Part shown: piece by piece, positions 35,001 to 43,957 of the stretch
Position numbering within the stretch: the stretch's first letter is position 1
Layout: each line of letters begins with the position of its first letter
NCBI RefSeq assembly: GCF_013410065.1
Contig: NZ_JACCCW010000002.1
Coordinates: 186,001-250,000 of the forward strand
Direction of reading: 5' to 3'
DNA: 64,000 nucleotides
Source of the DNA: Granulicella arctica
Lineage (GTDB): Bacteria > Acidobacteriota > Terriglobia > Terriglobales > Acidobacteriaceae
Notes under the pieces: model-generated
The model's input: only the letters and a program-made list of their open reading frames with translations
Told to the model about the DNA's origin: nothing
Databases searched by the model: none
Position numbers and translations under genes: made by a program

Positions 35001-35391
35001 GGTCTTCGTCAATACGACAGAGCTGCGGCTTCCTGCGCAGACGCTCCCGTATGTCGGCGACAGCGTTTCGTTTGTGGTCTTCCATGACATGGGCAACGTG
35101 TTCGATCACATCGGCGATACGTTTCCAAGCATCAAACACTTTCACCAGTCAGATGAGCAGACATGCAGCAACGTTTCGAATGCTGTCGGCACTTGTAACT
35201 TCAATTATTTTTCGCACGCGGTTGGCCTGGGTGCGCGATACAAGACGCCGGTGGGCCCTGTCCGCCTGGATTTCAGCTACAACCTGAATCCACCGGCCTA
35301 TCCGGTGATTTATGACTTCAACGGAAGTGATCCGCACGAGGCACAGGCTCCGCACTTCAACTTCTTCTTCAGCATTGGACAGAGCTTCTGA
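32098..35391 (+). CDS. Outer-membrane assembly protein, BamA/TamA family (POTRA plus barrel)
   Basis: A 1097-residue protein if started at GTG 32098; GAGAGGGAG lies 8 bases before. Other frames to TTG 32050 are open. The signal peptide is near WSALAGWMLLLAGVTAGAQ. The periplasmic part holds several POTRA domains, seen in IDKIEFQG-like starts such as LHVDKIEFQGVTFDAGDTLP, YIGRVEITGVKSERLTSLLE and VFINKVLLSGVVRTRPKIVQ. The C-terminal third is the surface-antigen barrel and ends with aromatic F (FFFSIGQSF). Followed by SurA-like and TamB genes with base overlaps, so TamA-like assembly is the likely task. Confidence 0.85.
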   Translation: MLRRPAEKGRRSFRSEIRRWSALAGWMLLLAGVTAGAQSISTPSTSALDGPVGGSVLAPDASSQVSQKVEAATEGQLGSKVQDVPAVAPLTATVWQFQGLHVDKIEFQGVTFDAGDTLPGEIAQKAGDPLDPQKVRQSLRRLFASGRYRDIDVRGIRQGDAVTLIFAGSPRYYIGRVEITGVKSERLTSLLEFGTKLDPGTSYTKGALEAGVEGIKQVLAQNGYYQPTVTVVSTMDAADQQVNATYTVNIGPQARIGLVTLEGSDAGFTLEEFRKKGKLKNRSKVNRETTSNALTRLRAQYQKRDRLEATAALQKSTYDPARKELDYQFTANQGPLVKVLTEGAKFSKSRLHLLVPVFEEGTVDNDLLNEGTFNIKDYLQQQGYFDATVQVKVIGADTPSEQIIYSVDKGKKHRVVAVTLKGNKYFDDDTLRERMRVQKADAYLRSGRFSPSLLSADESSIKSLYRANGFSDVTVSSSVQDSNNAANGKELKSAQIRVTITINEGLQQKFGTVNLAGVDPRRINDLKPLLNAQEGQPFSLITLSGDRDALLSYYVSNGFDQARIEIKQVKETADPARTDVTLEVVEGQQVFINKVLLSGVVRTRPKIVQDQLKVHAGDPLDQSALLDTQRKLYNLALFNEVVAAVQNPAGDAPRKNVLVQVTEAKRWDVTYGFGFEAQTGTPNQGTISEASAVLLGLKPGVQYEQNGSASVSPRVSLDVTRINLRGTDESLTLHTTYGLLEKIATLSFQNPHVLGRPLLAFSVSGGYSNVQNITTFQASTLQGDTRLTQKFRKTDTFIYDFQYRRVSVNPASLRVSANLIPQLSQPVRVGGPGLTWFHDTRQPSPLDASKGSYTSVQEFLASSKFGSQTSFNRVDLTNSTYYVFGKKKYVLARNTRLGFENSFGANPNITTDSTSACYGALLDTNASCNAVPLPERLYAGGATSHRGFGINSAGPRDLQTGYPVGGSAVFVNTTELRLPAQTLPYVGDSVSFVVFHDMGNVFDHIGDTFPSIKHFHQSDEQTCSNVSNAVGTCNFNYFSHAVGLGARYKTPVGPVRLDFSYNLNPPAYPVIYDFNGSDPHEAQAPHFNFFFSIGQSF

Positions 35392-36185
35392 TGATGAATG
35401 CGATAACAAACACGAGGGTAACGGTATCGGCGGAGTCGCGACGGAGCGTGCTCACGGCCTTGTTGTTGTTGGTGTTTGTTGCTCCGCACTGCATGGCGCA
35501 GGCGGCAGCGCCGGTTTCTTTCGCGCCTGTTGTTGCTCAGGGAACGACACCTTCTAACGAAGATCGCGGGACGGTTCTGGATCAGGTGGTTGCGGTGGTC
35601 AACGGCGATCTGATCCTTGAAAGCGATGTCGATGAAGAGCGCCGATTTGAGGCGTTCCAGCCATTCAACAACCACGGAGCATCCTTTACGCGAGACAAGA
35701 TTGTCGAACGGTTGATCGATCGGTCGCTTATTTTGCAGCAGGCAAAGTTACAACCTGAGACCCCAATCACTGACGCAGAGGTGAACGCTCAACTGGCGAC
35801 GTTGAAGAAAGACATTCCCGCCTGCAAGGAGTACGACTGCGAGACGGATGCTGGCTGGCAGAGGTTTGTCGCGGCGCAAGGCTTTACGATGCCTGAGCTG
35901 ATGGAGCGCTGGCGGGAGCGGATGGAGTTGCTGCGTTTCATCGAACTGCGTTTCAAGATGGGTATCCGCATCTTGCCTGCGGAGATTAAGACCTACTACG
36001 ACAAGACGCTGCTTCCTGCATATGCGGCGCGTAAGACGACTCCGCCGAAGCTGGATACGATCTCTGATCGCATCCAGGAGATTCTTCTACAGCAGCAGGT
36101 TGGTGCATTGCTGGACGACTGGTTGCAGTCATTGAAGGCGCAGGGAAGCGTGCGTATGGCCAAGCCGGGCGAGGTGCTGCCATGA
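35391..36185 (+). CDS. SurA N-domain-like periplasmic chaperone without PPIase domain
   Basis: A 264-residue protein. Signal peptide about residues 17-37 (SVLTALLLLVFVAPHCMAQ). Then LDQVVAVVNGDLILESDVDE and DKIVERLIDRSLILQQAKLQ, the SurA N-terminal signature, and a helical end (DRIQEILLQQQVGALLDDWL). No parvulin rotamase domain follows. It shares a base with the barrel gene before it (TGATG) and overlaps tamB by 4 bases. Role inferred: escorts outer-membrane proteins to the assembly machine encoded next to it. Confidence 0.8.
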   Translation: MMNAITNTRVTVSAESRRSVLTALLLLVFVAPHCMAQAAAPVSFAPVVAQGTTPSNEDRGTVLDQVVAVVNGDLILESDVDEERRFEAFQPFNNHGASFTRDKIVERLIDRSLILQQAKLQPETPITDAEVNAQLATLKKDIPACKEYDCETDAGWQRFVAAQGFTMPELMERWRERMELLRFIELRFKMGIRILPAEIKTYYDKTLLPAYAARKTTPPKLDTISDRIQEILLQQQVGALLDDWLQSLKAQGSVRMAKPGEVLP

Positions 36186-39100
36186 ATCGATCCGGCGAGA
36201 ACGAGCAAGTGGTGGTGACGAAGAGGTCGCTTGGCGGGCGCATTGCGCGACCTGTTGGGTGGACGCTGCTCGGGCTATTTCTTTTTGTGCTGGTGGTGTT
36301 GGGCGGCTTTGCGTGGTATTCGACGACGTCCGATTTTCAGCGGCGTGTCGGCAAAGAGGTCGTCAGCGTTCTCGAAGACGCGACGGGCGGCCGTGTGGAG
36401 CTGGCTAACATTAACTTTAGTCTTTGGCATCTGGCGATCGAGGCGAAGGGGCTGGTTATCCATGGTCTGGAGGGTCCGGGCGAAGCGCCGTATCTGTCGG
36501 CGGATCGGATTCTTGTCCGGGTGCAGATCGTCAACTTCTTCGCACATGCTGCGGGGACGGGCGTGGCTTCGCACGTCGGCTTGAACCTTCTGCGCGTCGA
36601 GCATCCGCAGGTGCACCTCATCATCGACAAGGACGGCAAGACGAATCAGCCGGCGCCGAAGCATCCCAGCACGAGCAAGACGCCGGTGATCGATACGCTG
36701 CTGGACCTGAAGGCGCGTGATGTGGAGCTCGTTAATGGGATGGCGTTGTTGAACGACAAGGCAATTCCGTTCGACCTGGCGGCGCGCGATCTGAATGCGC
36801 AGGTGCAGTATCTCTCTGCAACGGATCGCTACGGCGCAATCGTTGACCTGAACGATCTGCGTACGAAGATGGGTAAGCAAAAGGAGGCGCAGTCGAAGCT
36901 GCATATCGAAGCGGAGGTGGGTCGGGCTGTGGCGGAGCTGAAGCGTTTCGATCTACACACCGGTGCGGCCTCCACGCTTGCGGCGACGGGTTCGATTCGC
37001 AACTTCGCGCAGCCGGAGTGGCAGGCGACGGTGAAGGGTTCGCTTGAGTTGAAGCAGGTTTCAGTGCTTGCGAATGTGGATGGGTTGGACGCGGGTGTGG
37101 TTGATCTTAACGTCAACGGTCATAGTTGTGGGACGTCTCCGGCGGTTGCGCAGAAGCATCCGCACTTCTGGCAGCGGCGTCATCCGAAGACCGAGATTAA
37201 GCCCGCTGCGAAGGTACTGCCGCCCGATCCAGATTGCAAGGCTGGGTATCTTCTGGTGGGTTCGGCGAAGCTGCACAAGGCGGCGTATGCGGATGAGTTT
37301 GTTCGGCTGCATGACATCGACGGGGGAGCGCAACTGCACATTACGCCGACGGAGCTTCTGCTGACGGCGGTGACTGGATACCTGCCCGGTGGCGGCAAGG
37401 CGGAGGGCATCTTCCGCATCTCGAACTGGCTTGGTGAGGTCTCGGCGGATGCTGCTGCAAGCTCACCGACGGCGGTGGGTGCGGTGACGACTGTGAATAA
37501 AACCGCAACGTCGCTCGGTTCGCAGGCAGTTGCGACGGCGACCAAACTGCCGCCGGTGCAGAGCGCCCATGCATACATCACGGCGACGGTCACGAAGATT
37601 CCGTTGCGGACGATCATGGAGATCACGGCTCCGAAGAACTATGGTGATCTCGGGTTCGATACCTCGATTACCGGACCGGTGAAGGTGGAGTGGGGCGGCC
37701 CTGCGAAGGACGTCGCCGATACCGTCGAGGTAGATGCTGATGTGGCGCTATCGCCGACTGGGGTCAAGCGTAAGGGGGCATTGTCGGATATTCCTGTGAC
37801 CGGTCAGGTGCTCGGGCATTACACGGGAAGGACGGAGGTGGTGAAGATTCAGCGATTGACGTTCCAGACGCCACAGTCGACGCTGAACGCGAGTGGCGTG
37901 CTGGGTGTCAATCTCGGCGACCCACTGACCGATCTCCGGACAGACCTTACGGTGCGTGATCTCTCCGAGTACGATCAGTTGTTGCAGACGCTGGGCTTCT
38001 CCGCGAATGGAAAGAAGGGCAGGGCAGCGATCCCTGTGGCGCTGCACGGCGGGCTTGAGTTCAACGGAGCGGCGAAGGGTGCGGTCGCCGATCTCGATCT
38101 GAAGGGACACCTTACGGCGTCACAGCTTGAAGTTCAGTTGGGGACGACGGATGTGCATGTCGATTCGGTCGTGGCAGATGCGGAGTATTCGCCGCAGGCC
38201 GGACTGGCGGTGGCGACATCTACGATTGAGCGTGGTACGGCGGTCCTGAATCTAACGGGTACGGTGAGGCCACGGCGGGTCGTCTCGCGGCGCGGTGTCG
38301 TCAGCTATGAGTGGGACGATCAGATCGCGATCGATGGCAACGCAAAGCTCGCCAACGCGCAGGCGGCGGATGTGCTTGAGATCGTCGGCCAGCAGAAGAA
38401 GATTCCGTTAACCGGGACGTTGACGGCGAACGTGCATGCTGTGGGAACATTGAAGAATCTATCCGGTGGAGGGTTGGTTACGCTGACGAACGGCGTTGCG
38501 TATGGAGAGACGTTTGAGTCGGTGGTGGCGAACCTAACGGTGCAGGGGCAGGATATCGAAGCGAGCAGTGCGACAGTGAAGCTGCACGGTATGCAGATCC
38601 AGGGCAGTGGTGGCTACGATATCGCATCCATGCATCTGCACGGCCACGTTGAAGGTGACAATGTACAGCTCTCGAAGTTCAAGACGTTGCAGCAGAGTGG
38701 GACCAGCGTGGATGGCTTGCTGAATGTTGTTGCGGATGCGAACGGTACGCTGACGGAGCCTGGTCTGAAGGCCAATCTGAAGCTCAATGCTGTGACGCTG
38801 AATAACGCGGCACTCGGGGATCTTTCCGCCGCAGTGCACAGCGAGGGCAAGGTTGCGTATGTGACGGCGGAGTCCATGTTGGTCGGCGCAAAGCTATATC
38901 TTACCGGGCAGACACAGCTGACTGGCGACTATCAGACTCAGGCAAAGCTTACATTGACTGGTCTCGATGTGGGTAAACCTCTGGCGCTTTTCTCGCCTGG
39001 GACGATCAAGGCGACCTCTTCGATTGCAGGCGTTGTGACAGTGGATGGGCCACTGGCGACTCCAAAGGCGCTGAGTGGAACGGCGGAGTTCAACGATGTC

Positions 39101-40537
39101 GATGTGAAGCTACAGGGCATCGAGCTGAAGGCGGCTGAGCCGCTGCGCATCAGCCTCGGCAACGGCGTCGCGCATCTGGATCAGGTCCATATCACTGGAC
39201 CTGACACGGACATGCATGCAAGCGGAACGGCGCAGCTCTTTGGCTCGACCAATCCGAAGGGCGGCGTGCTGGATGTGAAGGCCAACGGCAGTGTGAGCAT
39301 CGCGCTGGCGCATACCTTCGATCCGGAGATTATCTCGAGCGGCAAGGTGAAGTTTGTGGTCAATGCGGGCGGCCAGGTGATGAATCCAGCGTTGACGGGG
39401 ACGGTGCAGTTCGAAAATGTGAACCTTGCGATGGACGGCATTCCGAACGGCCTGAGCAATATGAACGGAACGCTTGTCTTCAACGAAGATCGGTTGCAGG
39501 TACAGACACTGACGGCGACGACCGGCGGTGGACTGCTGAAGATCGGCGGCTTTCTGACGTACCGCAATGGCCTCTTCGCCAACCTGACGGCTACGGGCGA
39601 GACGGTTCGTGTGCGGTTGTATGGATTGAGCGCGACGGCAAACACAAACCTGAAGTTGCTGGGAGGGCTGGATAGCCTACAGCTAAGCGGCAATATTCTA
39701 TTGACGCGCTTTGGCATTGGCCCCGATGTGGACTTTGCGGCGTTCGCTTCCACGGGAGGGGTGAGCGCACCGACGGATCCGGACGCGCTGTCGAACAAAA
39801 TCCGGCTGGATGTTCACATCACAAGTTCGCCGCAGCTCGACTTCCAGAACTCATACGCAAAGCTGGCGGGGACGGTCGACCTGACGGTGCGTGGAACCGT
39901 TGCCGAACCATCGGTGCTCGGACGCATCCAGATCACCGACGGAAGCGCGACCTTTGCCGGAACGACATACCAGTTGCAGCGCGGCGATATTTATTTCTCC
40001 AATCCGGTCAGGATCGATCCGATCATCGATCTCGACGCGACGGCGCGCGTGGAGAACTACGACATCACGATTGGCCTGCATGGGACGACGACGAACCTGA
40101 AGCCGACCTACCGGTCGGAGCCGCCGTTGAGCGAGGCAGACGTCTTCGCGCTGTTAGCGCTGGGACGCACCCAGGAGGAGTCGCAGCTCTACCAGGAACA
40201 GCAGGTGCAGGCGGGGACTGATCCAGCTACGAGCTCGTTGCTGGGTGGCGCGCTGAATGCGACCGTCAGCAATCGCGTGGAGAAGCTCTTCGGTGTGGGA
40301 AGCGTCAAGATCGACCCGGCGTTTGTCGGGACGCTGGGCAACTCCGCGGCGCGTATTACGGTGCAGCAGCAGATATCGCGACAGATCACCGCAACCTTTG
40401 CGACCAACGTCAACCAGTCCGCGCAGGAACTTATCCAGGTGCAGTACAACTTCAGCAATAACAAGTCGGTTGTTGTCACCCGCGACGAGACAGGCGTCTA
40501 CAGCGTCGTGTATAAGCTTCGCGAGCGGTACCGCTAG
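36182..40537 (+). CDS. tamB: Translocation and assembly module protein TamB (DUF490)
   Basis: A 1451-residue protein. One N-terminal membrane segment (about 26-48, PVGWTLLGLFLFVLVVLGGF) is followed by an AsmA-like start (SDFQRRVGKEVVSVLEDATG) and a long beta-rich body of repeating strands. The C-terminal about 350 residues are the TamB domain, with GRIQITDGSATFAGTTYQLQ, YFSNPVRIDPIIDLDATARV and the end LGNSAARITVQQQISRQITA. Known role: spans the periplasm between inner-membrane anchor and TamA, and moves lipids or outer-membrane proteins. Ends operon tamA-surA-tamB of tightly overlapping genes. Confidence 0.9.
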   Translation: MNRSGENEQVVVTKRSLGGRIARPVGWTLLGLFLFVLVVLGGFAWYSTTSDFQRRVGKEVVSVLEDATGGRVELANINFSLWHLAIEAKGLVIHGLEGPGEAPYLSADRILVRVQIVNFFAHAAGTGVASHVGLNLLRVEHPQVHLIIDKDGKTNQPAPKHPSTSKTPVIDTLLDLKARDVELVNGMALLNDKAIPFDLAARDLNAQVQYLSATDRYGAIVDLNDLRTKMGKQKEAQSKLHIEAEVGRAVAELKRFDLHTGAASTLAATGSIRNFAQPEWQATVKGSLELKQVSVLANVDGLDAGVVDLNVNGHSCGTSPAVAQKHPHFWQRRHPKTEIKPAAKVLPPDPDCKAGYLLVGSAKLHKAAYADEFVRLHDIDGGAQLHITPTELLLTAVTGYLPGGGKAEGIFRISNWLGEVSADAAASSPTAVGAVTTVNKTATSLGSQAVATATKLPPVQSAHAYITATVTKIPLRTIMEITAPKNYGDLGFDTSITGPVKVEWGGPAKDVADTVEVDADVALSPTGVKRKGALSDIPVTGQVLGHYTGRTEVVKIQRLTFQTPQSTLNASGVLGVNLGDPLTDLRTDLTVRDLSEYDQLLQTLGFSANGKKGRAAIPVALHGGLEFNGAAKGAVADLDLKGHLTASQLEVQLGTTDVHVDSVVADAEYSPQAGLAVATSTIERGTAVLNLTGTVRPRRVVSRRGVVSYEWDDQIAIDGNAKLANAQAADVLEIVGQQKKIPLTGTLTANVHAVGTLKNLSGGGLVTLTNGVAYGETFESVVANLTVQGQDIEASSATVKLHGMQIQGSGGYDIASMHLHGHVEGDNVQLSKFKTLQQSGTSVDGLLNVVADANGTLTEPGLKANLKLNAVTLNNAALGDLSAAVHSEGKVAYVTAESMLVGAKLYLTGQTQLTGDYQTQAKLTLTGLDVGKPLALFSPGTIKATSSIAGVVTVDGPLATPKALSGTAEFNDVDVKLQGIELKAAEPLRISLGNGVAHLDQVHITGPDTDMHASGTAQLFGSTNPKGGVLDVKANGSVSIALAHTFDPEIISSGKVKFVVNAGGQVMNPALTGTVQFENVNLAMDGIPNGLSNMNGTLVFNEDRLQVQTLTATTGGGLLKIGGFLTYRNGLFANLTATGETVRVRLYGLSATANTNLKLLGGLDSLQLSGNILLTRFGIGPDVDFAAFASTGGVSAPTDPDALSNKIRLDVHITSSPQLDFQNSYAKLAGTVDLTVRGTVAEPSVLGRIQITDGSATFAGTTYQLQRGDIYFSNPVRIDPIIDLDATARVENYDITIGLHGTTTNLKPTYRSEPPLSEADVFALLALGRTQEESQLYQEQQVQAGTDPATSSLLGGALNATVSNRVEKLFGVGSVKIDPAFVGTLGNSAARITVQQQISRQITATFATNVNQSAQELIQVQYNFSNNKSVVVTRDETGVYSVVYKLRERYR

Positions 40538-40621
40538 GCTACCTTGCGACTCTGTCTCGCATCCTAACGGCGGAAGCTGTATGAGCAGCTCGTGTTTCAA
40601 ATATCTTTCGAGGTGATTGCA

Positions 40622-41419
40622 ATGAATGCAAGGAACGGAAGACTGATGATCTGTGCGGGTTTTCTGGCTATCTCTCTGGTTGCGTGCGGCCTTTCCACAG
40701 CCCATGCCCAGGCGACGAGCTCGGAGACGGTGAGCGGTCCTAACGATACGCAGATTCAGGCAGACGTGACCAAGATTCTGGACAATAAGAGGTTCAAGGA
40801 TGTGAAGTCGGGCGTTCAAAACGGGATTGTGACCCTGACCGGAACCGTCGATCTCTACAGCGACAAGGAGGACGCGGACAAGAAGGCGAGCCATCGCAAG
40901 AACGTCAAGGGCGTCGAGAACATGATCGAGGTCGCCGGACCCACGGTGGAGGACGTGCAGTTGCGCAACAAGCTGGGGGAGAAGCTGGCCTACGATCGCG
41001 TCGGCTATGGGACGACCGCCTTTAATGCCTTTACGATCGGGGTGCAGAATGGCGCGGTCACGCTGGGCGGAACCGCATACGGGCCGGTGGATAAGGCTTC
41101 GGCTCTGGCTCTGGTGGCGAGCTACCCCGGGGTTAAGGATGTCATTGACAACATAGAAGTAGCTCCGACTTCCCCAATGGATGACCGGATTCGTATGGCG
41201 GAGTTTCGCACCGTGTACGGGGCTCCGCAGCTAAACCGGTATGCTCTTGATCCCGCGAAGCCGATCCGTATTACGGTGGTCAACGGAAACGTGACGCTCT
41301 CGGGAGTGGTCGATAGCGAGGGAGACAGGGAGGTCGCGAATATTCGTGCCAACCAGGTTTCCGGAGTGTTTAAGGTGATCAACAACCTTCAGGTTGCAGG
41401 CAGCGCGCCGAACAAATAG
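40622..41419 (+). CDS. Secreted BON-domain protein, three BON domains
   Basis: A 265-residue protein from ATG 40622 with AGGTGATTGCA before it. Signal peptide with a possible lipobox (FLAISLVACGLSTAHA). Three BON domains follow: VKSGVQNGIVTLTGTVDLYS, FTIGVQNGAVTLGGTAYGPV and IRITVVNGNVTLSGVVDSEG. Known of BON: binds phospholipid and is found in periplasmic stress proteins such as OsmY. It follows tamB by 84 bases and is ended by a strong terminator. Confidence 0.88.
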   Translation: MNARNGRLMICAGFLAISLVACGLSTAHAQATSSETVSGPNDTQIQADVTKILDNKRFKDVKSGVQNGIVTLTGTVDLYSDKEDADKKASHRKNVKGVENMIEVAGPTVEDVQLRNKLGEKLAYDRVGYGTTAFNAFTIGVQNGAVTLGGTAYGPVDKASALALVASYPGVKDVIDNIEVAPTSPMDDRIRMAEFRTVYGAPQLNRYALDPAKPIRITVVNGNVTLSGVVDSEGDREVANIRANQVSGVFKVINNLQVAGSAPNK

Positions 41420-41437
41420 ACGTTCGTTTCGGTAACG

Positions 41438-41477
41438 AAAGGGCCATGCGGCCTACCCGCGTGGCTCTTTCTGTTTA
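41438..41477 (+). terminator. Intrinsic terminator after BON gene
   Basis: AAAGGGCCATGCGG (41438-41451) pairs over 14 positions, two of them G-U, with CCGCGTGGCTCTTT (41457-41470), followed by CTGTTT. Confidence 0.82.
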
Positions 41478-41487
41478 AGATGGAGGT

Positions 41488-42354
41488 ATGGCAAGAATAT
41501 GGAAGAGTACGGTCGCGACGCTGGAGATGATCAAGTGGGAGCACTCCGTGTTCGCGCTGCCGTTTGCGTTGACCGGTGCGGTGCTCGCCGCCGGGGGCTG
41601 GCCTCCGCTGCGGGTGTTGTTCTGGATTGTGGTGTGCATGGTGGCGGCACGGTCGGCGGCGATGGCGTTCAACCGGTTGGTGGACGCGCGACTTGACGCG
41701 GCGAATCCCCGGACGGCTATGCGTGCGCTGCCTGCGGGCCAGTTACAGAGCGGCTTTGTCGTCGGCTTTGTGGTGGTGGCGGCGGCTATTTTTATCGTGA
41801 GTGCGGCGATGCTCAATCGGCTGACGCTGGAGCTTGCGCCGATTGCTCTGTCGGTGGTGTTGGCGTACAGCTACATGAAGCGCATCACGCGCTGGTCGCA
41901 TCTGGTGCTCGGTCTTGCACTTGGGATTGCTCCCTCTGCGGCATGGATCGGGGTGCGTGGCTCGCTCGACCCACGCATCGTCGTGCTGACGGTTGCTGTG
42001 CTGTTATGGGTTGGTGGTTTTGACATCCTCTATGCCTGCCAGGACTTCGAGCATGATCGGAAGGCCGGCCTCAACAGCGTGCCGCAGGCGTTTGGGCTGA
42101 ATGCAGCGTTCTGGATGGCGCGGGTGATGCACCTTGGGATGATGGTGCTGCTTGTCTGGCTGGTACGGCTGTTTGGCCTCGGCTGGCTGGCTGAGGTGGG
42201 GCTCGGGATTGTGACGCTGCTGCTGCTCTATGAGCACAGCATCATCTCGCCGGGCGACCTGAAGCGGATGAATGCAGCCTTCTTCACGCTGAATGGAGTG
42301 ATCTCTGTCGTCTTCTTTCTCTTTATCGCGGCGGATCTATTCTTCGTTAAATAG
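41488..42354 (+). CDS. UbiA-family prenyltransferase
   Basis: A 288-residue membrane protein with about 8 membrane segments. First aspartate-rich motif NRLVDARLDAANPRT (about 62-76), second DFEHDRKAGLNSVPQ (about 183-197), both as in UbiA and MqnP/MenA types. Known reaction: transfers a polyprenyl chain to an aromatic ring, in respiratory quinone synthesis. Which quinone precursor is used cannot be read from this gene alone; Acidobacteria use menaquinone, so a MqnP-like role is possible. It begins just after the BON terminator. Confidence 0.88.
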   Translation: MARIWKSTVATLEMIKWEHSVFALPFALTGAVLAAGGWPPLRVLFWIVVCMVAARSAAMAFNRLVDARLDAANPRTAMRALPAGQLQSGFVVGFVVVAAAIFIVSAAMLNRLTLELAPIALSVVLAYSYMKRITRWSHLVLGLALGIAPSAAWIGVRGSLDPRIVVLTVAVLLWVGGFDILYACQDFEHDRKAGLNSVPQAFGLNAAFWMARVMHLGMMVLLVWLVRLFGLGWLAEVGLGIVTLLLLYEHSIISPGDLKRMNAAFFTLNGVISVVFFLFIAADLFFVK

Positions 42355-42388
42355 CCAAGAGGCCCGCTGCATCGAGCGGGCCTCTTGG
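42355..42388. terminator. Bidirectional terminator between UbiA and CsbD genes
   Basis: Perfect 14-base stem CCAAGAGGCCCGCT (42355-42368) with AGCGGGCCTCTTGG (42375-42388), directly after the UbiA stop and between two convergent genes. Confidence 0.85.
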
Positions 42389-42410
42389 TGTTTCAACTGC
42401 CTTGTTACAG

Positions 42411-42746
42411 TTATGCTCGGTCGTTGCCTTTGAGATGATCGAGGCCGCGATTGATGCTTTCCTTCGCATGCTGCGCTGCCGCAGTCACATTATCGCGGAC
42501 GTTGTGGCCGGTGTGCTCCGCGTGCAACTTCTCCTCCTCGGTGCGAGCATTGGCTTTCGCGCGCGCGTCGTCGTGAAGCTCGGCGGCGGTGTCTTTGACA
42601 TTGCCCCAGGCCTCTTTCGCATGACCTTTCACCTGCTGGGCTGCGCCCTCGTTGGCCAGCTTGTCGTTGCCGACCGCTTCACCGATGCCCTGCTTGATCT
42701 TGCCAGCAACCTGATCGAACTTTCCGCTAACGTTTTCCTGATTCAT
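42411..42746 (-). CDS. CsbD-family stress protein
   Basis: A 111-residue protein from the ATG at 42746, chosen for GGAG at 6 bases; the frame is open to 42779. N-terminal CsbD signature NQENVSGKFDQVAGKIKQGI and NDKLANEGAAQQVKGHAKEA; the second half is a longer amphipathic helical tail (AAAQHAKESINRGLDHLK). Known of CsbD: small hydrophilic general-stress proteins of unknown biochemical function. Next to it, 84 bases upstream on the same strand, lies a small membrane peptide also typical of stress regulons. Confidence 0.85.
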   Translation of the reverse strand: MNQENVSGKFDQVAGKIKQGIGEAVGNDKLANEGAAQQVKGHAKEAWGNVKDTAAELHDDARAKANARTEEEKLHAEHTGHNVRDNVTAAAQHAKESINRGLDHLKGNDRA

Positions 42747-42830
42747 GTTTGTCTCCGTAGATGAAGCTGCTGCCTCCATCGGTATGAGGGTGCCGAATCT
42801 ACGATGTTGACGATGTAGATCGGCAATGAT

Positions 42831-42980
42831 TTACAAGGCTCGTCGTCCAGAGAGCAGGTTGAAGATCAGCATGATGACAGCAAGGACGAGGAGAATATGA
42901 ATCCAGCCGCCCAGGGTGTAACTGCTGACGAGTCCAACGAGCCATAAGACAACAAGAATGATTGTGATAGTCCAAAGCAT
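42831..42980 (-). CDS. Small lmo0937-family membrane protein
   Basis: A 49-residue protein found by direct translation: MLWTITIILVVLWLVGLVSS, then YTLGGWIHILLVLAVIMLIF and NLLSGRRAL. It has two membrane segments joined by a GG turn, the lmo0937/DUF5670 pattern. AGGAG lies 7 bases before the ATG. Known members are stress-associated and uncharacterised. It precedes CsbD on the same strand. Confidence 0.88.
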   Translation of the reverse strand: MLWTITIILVVLWLVGLVSSYTLGGWIHILLVLAVIMLIFNLLSGRRAL

Positions 42981-43126
42981 GTAATTTCTCCTGACAACTC
43001 GCCTGGCAATCGAATCTGCCTTAAGCTTGGTAGTTCAGGGCCGTGCTGGCCGCCTTCTGGTAAGGTGCCGGGTTCAGGAATGAGGTTGCCAATGCGGGAT
43101 AAATTTGAAAAGGGTGATTTTTGCGT

Positions 43127-43957
43127 ATGAGGATTGCTATTCAGGGAGAGCTCGGGTCGAACAGCCACATGGCTGCTCTGGCGATGCTGGGTGAGAGCAC
43201 GGACGATCTGGAGATCGTTCCCTGTAGCGTTTCGGCGGAGGTAATCGAGCGTGTCGTCGATGGTTCGGTCGATGGGGCCGTCCTGCCCATCGAGAACAGC
43301 CTGCACGGTTCGGTCGCGGAGCACTACGATCTGTTGCTGGAGACACAGGTGCGCATCGAGCGGGAGAGTCTGTTGCATATCCGACATAACGTGATCGCTA
43401 TGCCGGGTGTTCGCTTTGAAGATATACGCCGGGTGATGTCGCATCCGGTGGCGCTGGCCCAGTGCAGGCGGTTTTTCAATCAGCATCGCCATATCCAGGC
43501 TGTTCCTTTCTACGACACGGCGGGCAGCGTGAAGCATGTGATGGAGGCTGGTCTTCGCGATGCTGCCGGTATCGCTCCGTTATTGGCAGCGCAGCAATAC
43601 GGCGCGGAGGTGTTGCGCGAGGGCGTGGAGGACCACGCGGCGAACTTCACGCGCTTTCATCTCATCGTGCACGACGCGACGCCGGAGCGTGGCAATTCGG
43701 CTGAGATCGACAAGATGAGCCTCGCCTTCGCTATCGAGCATCGTCCGGGGACGCTGGTCGCCGCGCTGGAACAGTTGAGCGTCGCTGGAGTGGATCTCTC
43801 CAAGATCGAGTCGCGCCCCGTACCCGGCAGCCCGTGGGAGTATGTCTTCTATGTGGATGTTCGCTTTGCGGGCAAGGAGAGCGCCGATGCTGCCGTTGCG
43901 GCGCTTCGGGCGCACTGTCGGATGGTGAAGGAGCTGGGCCGGTATGTCGCGGCTTAG
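43127..43957 (+). CDS. pheA: Prephenate dehydratase
   Basis: A 276-residue monofunctional enzyme with no chorismate mutase domain. Catalytic half (1-180) with IAIQGELGSNSHMAALAMLG, AVLPIENSLHGSV and the TRF motif in HAANFTRFHLIV; C-terminal ACT domain with the phenylalanine-binding ESRP in SKIESRPVPGSPWEYVFYVD. Known reaction: prephenate to phenylpyruvate, with feedback by Phe through the ACT domain. Start ATG at 43127. Its end overlaps by 4 bases the convergent membrane gene. Confidence 0.93.
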   Translation: MRIAIQGELGSNSHMAALAMLGESTDDLEIVPCSVSAEVIERVVDGSVDGAVLPIENSLHGSVAEHYDLLLETQVRIERESLLHIRHNVIAMPGVRFEDIRRVMSHPVALAQCRRFFNQHRHIQAVPFYDTAGSVKHVMEAGLRDAAGIAPLLAAQQYGAEVLREGVEDHAANFTRFHLIVHDATPERGNSAEIDKMSLAFAIEHRPGTLVAALEQLSVAGVDLSKIESRPVPGSPWEYVFYVDVRFAGKESADAAVAALRAHCRMVKELGRYVAA

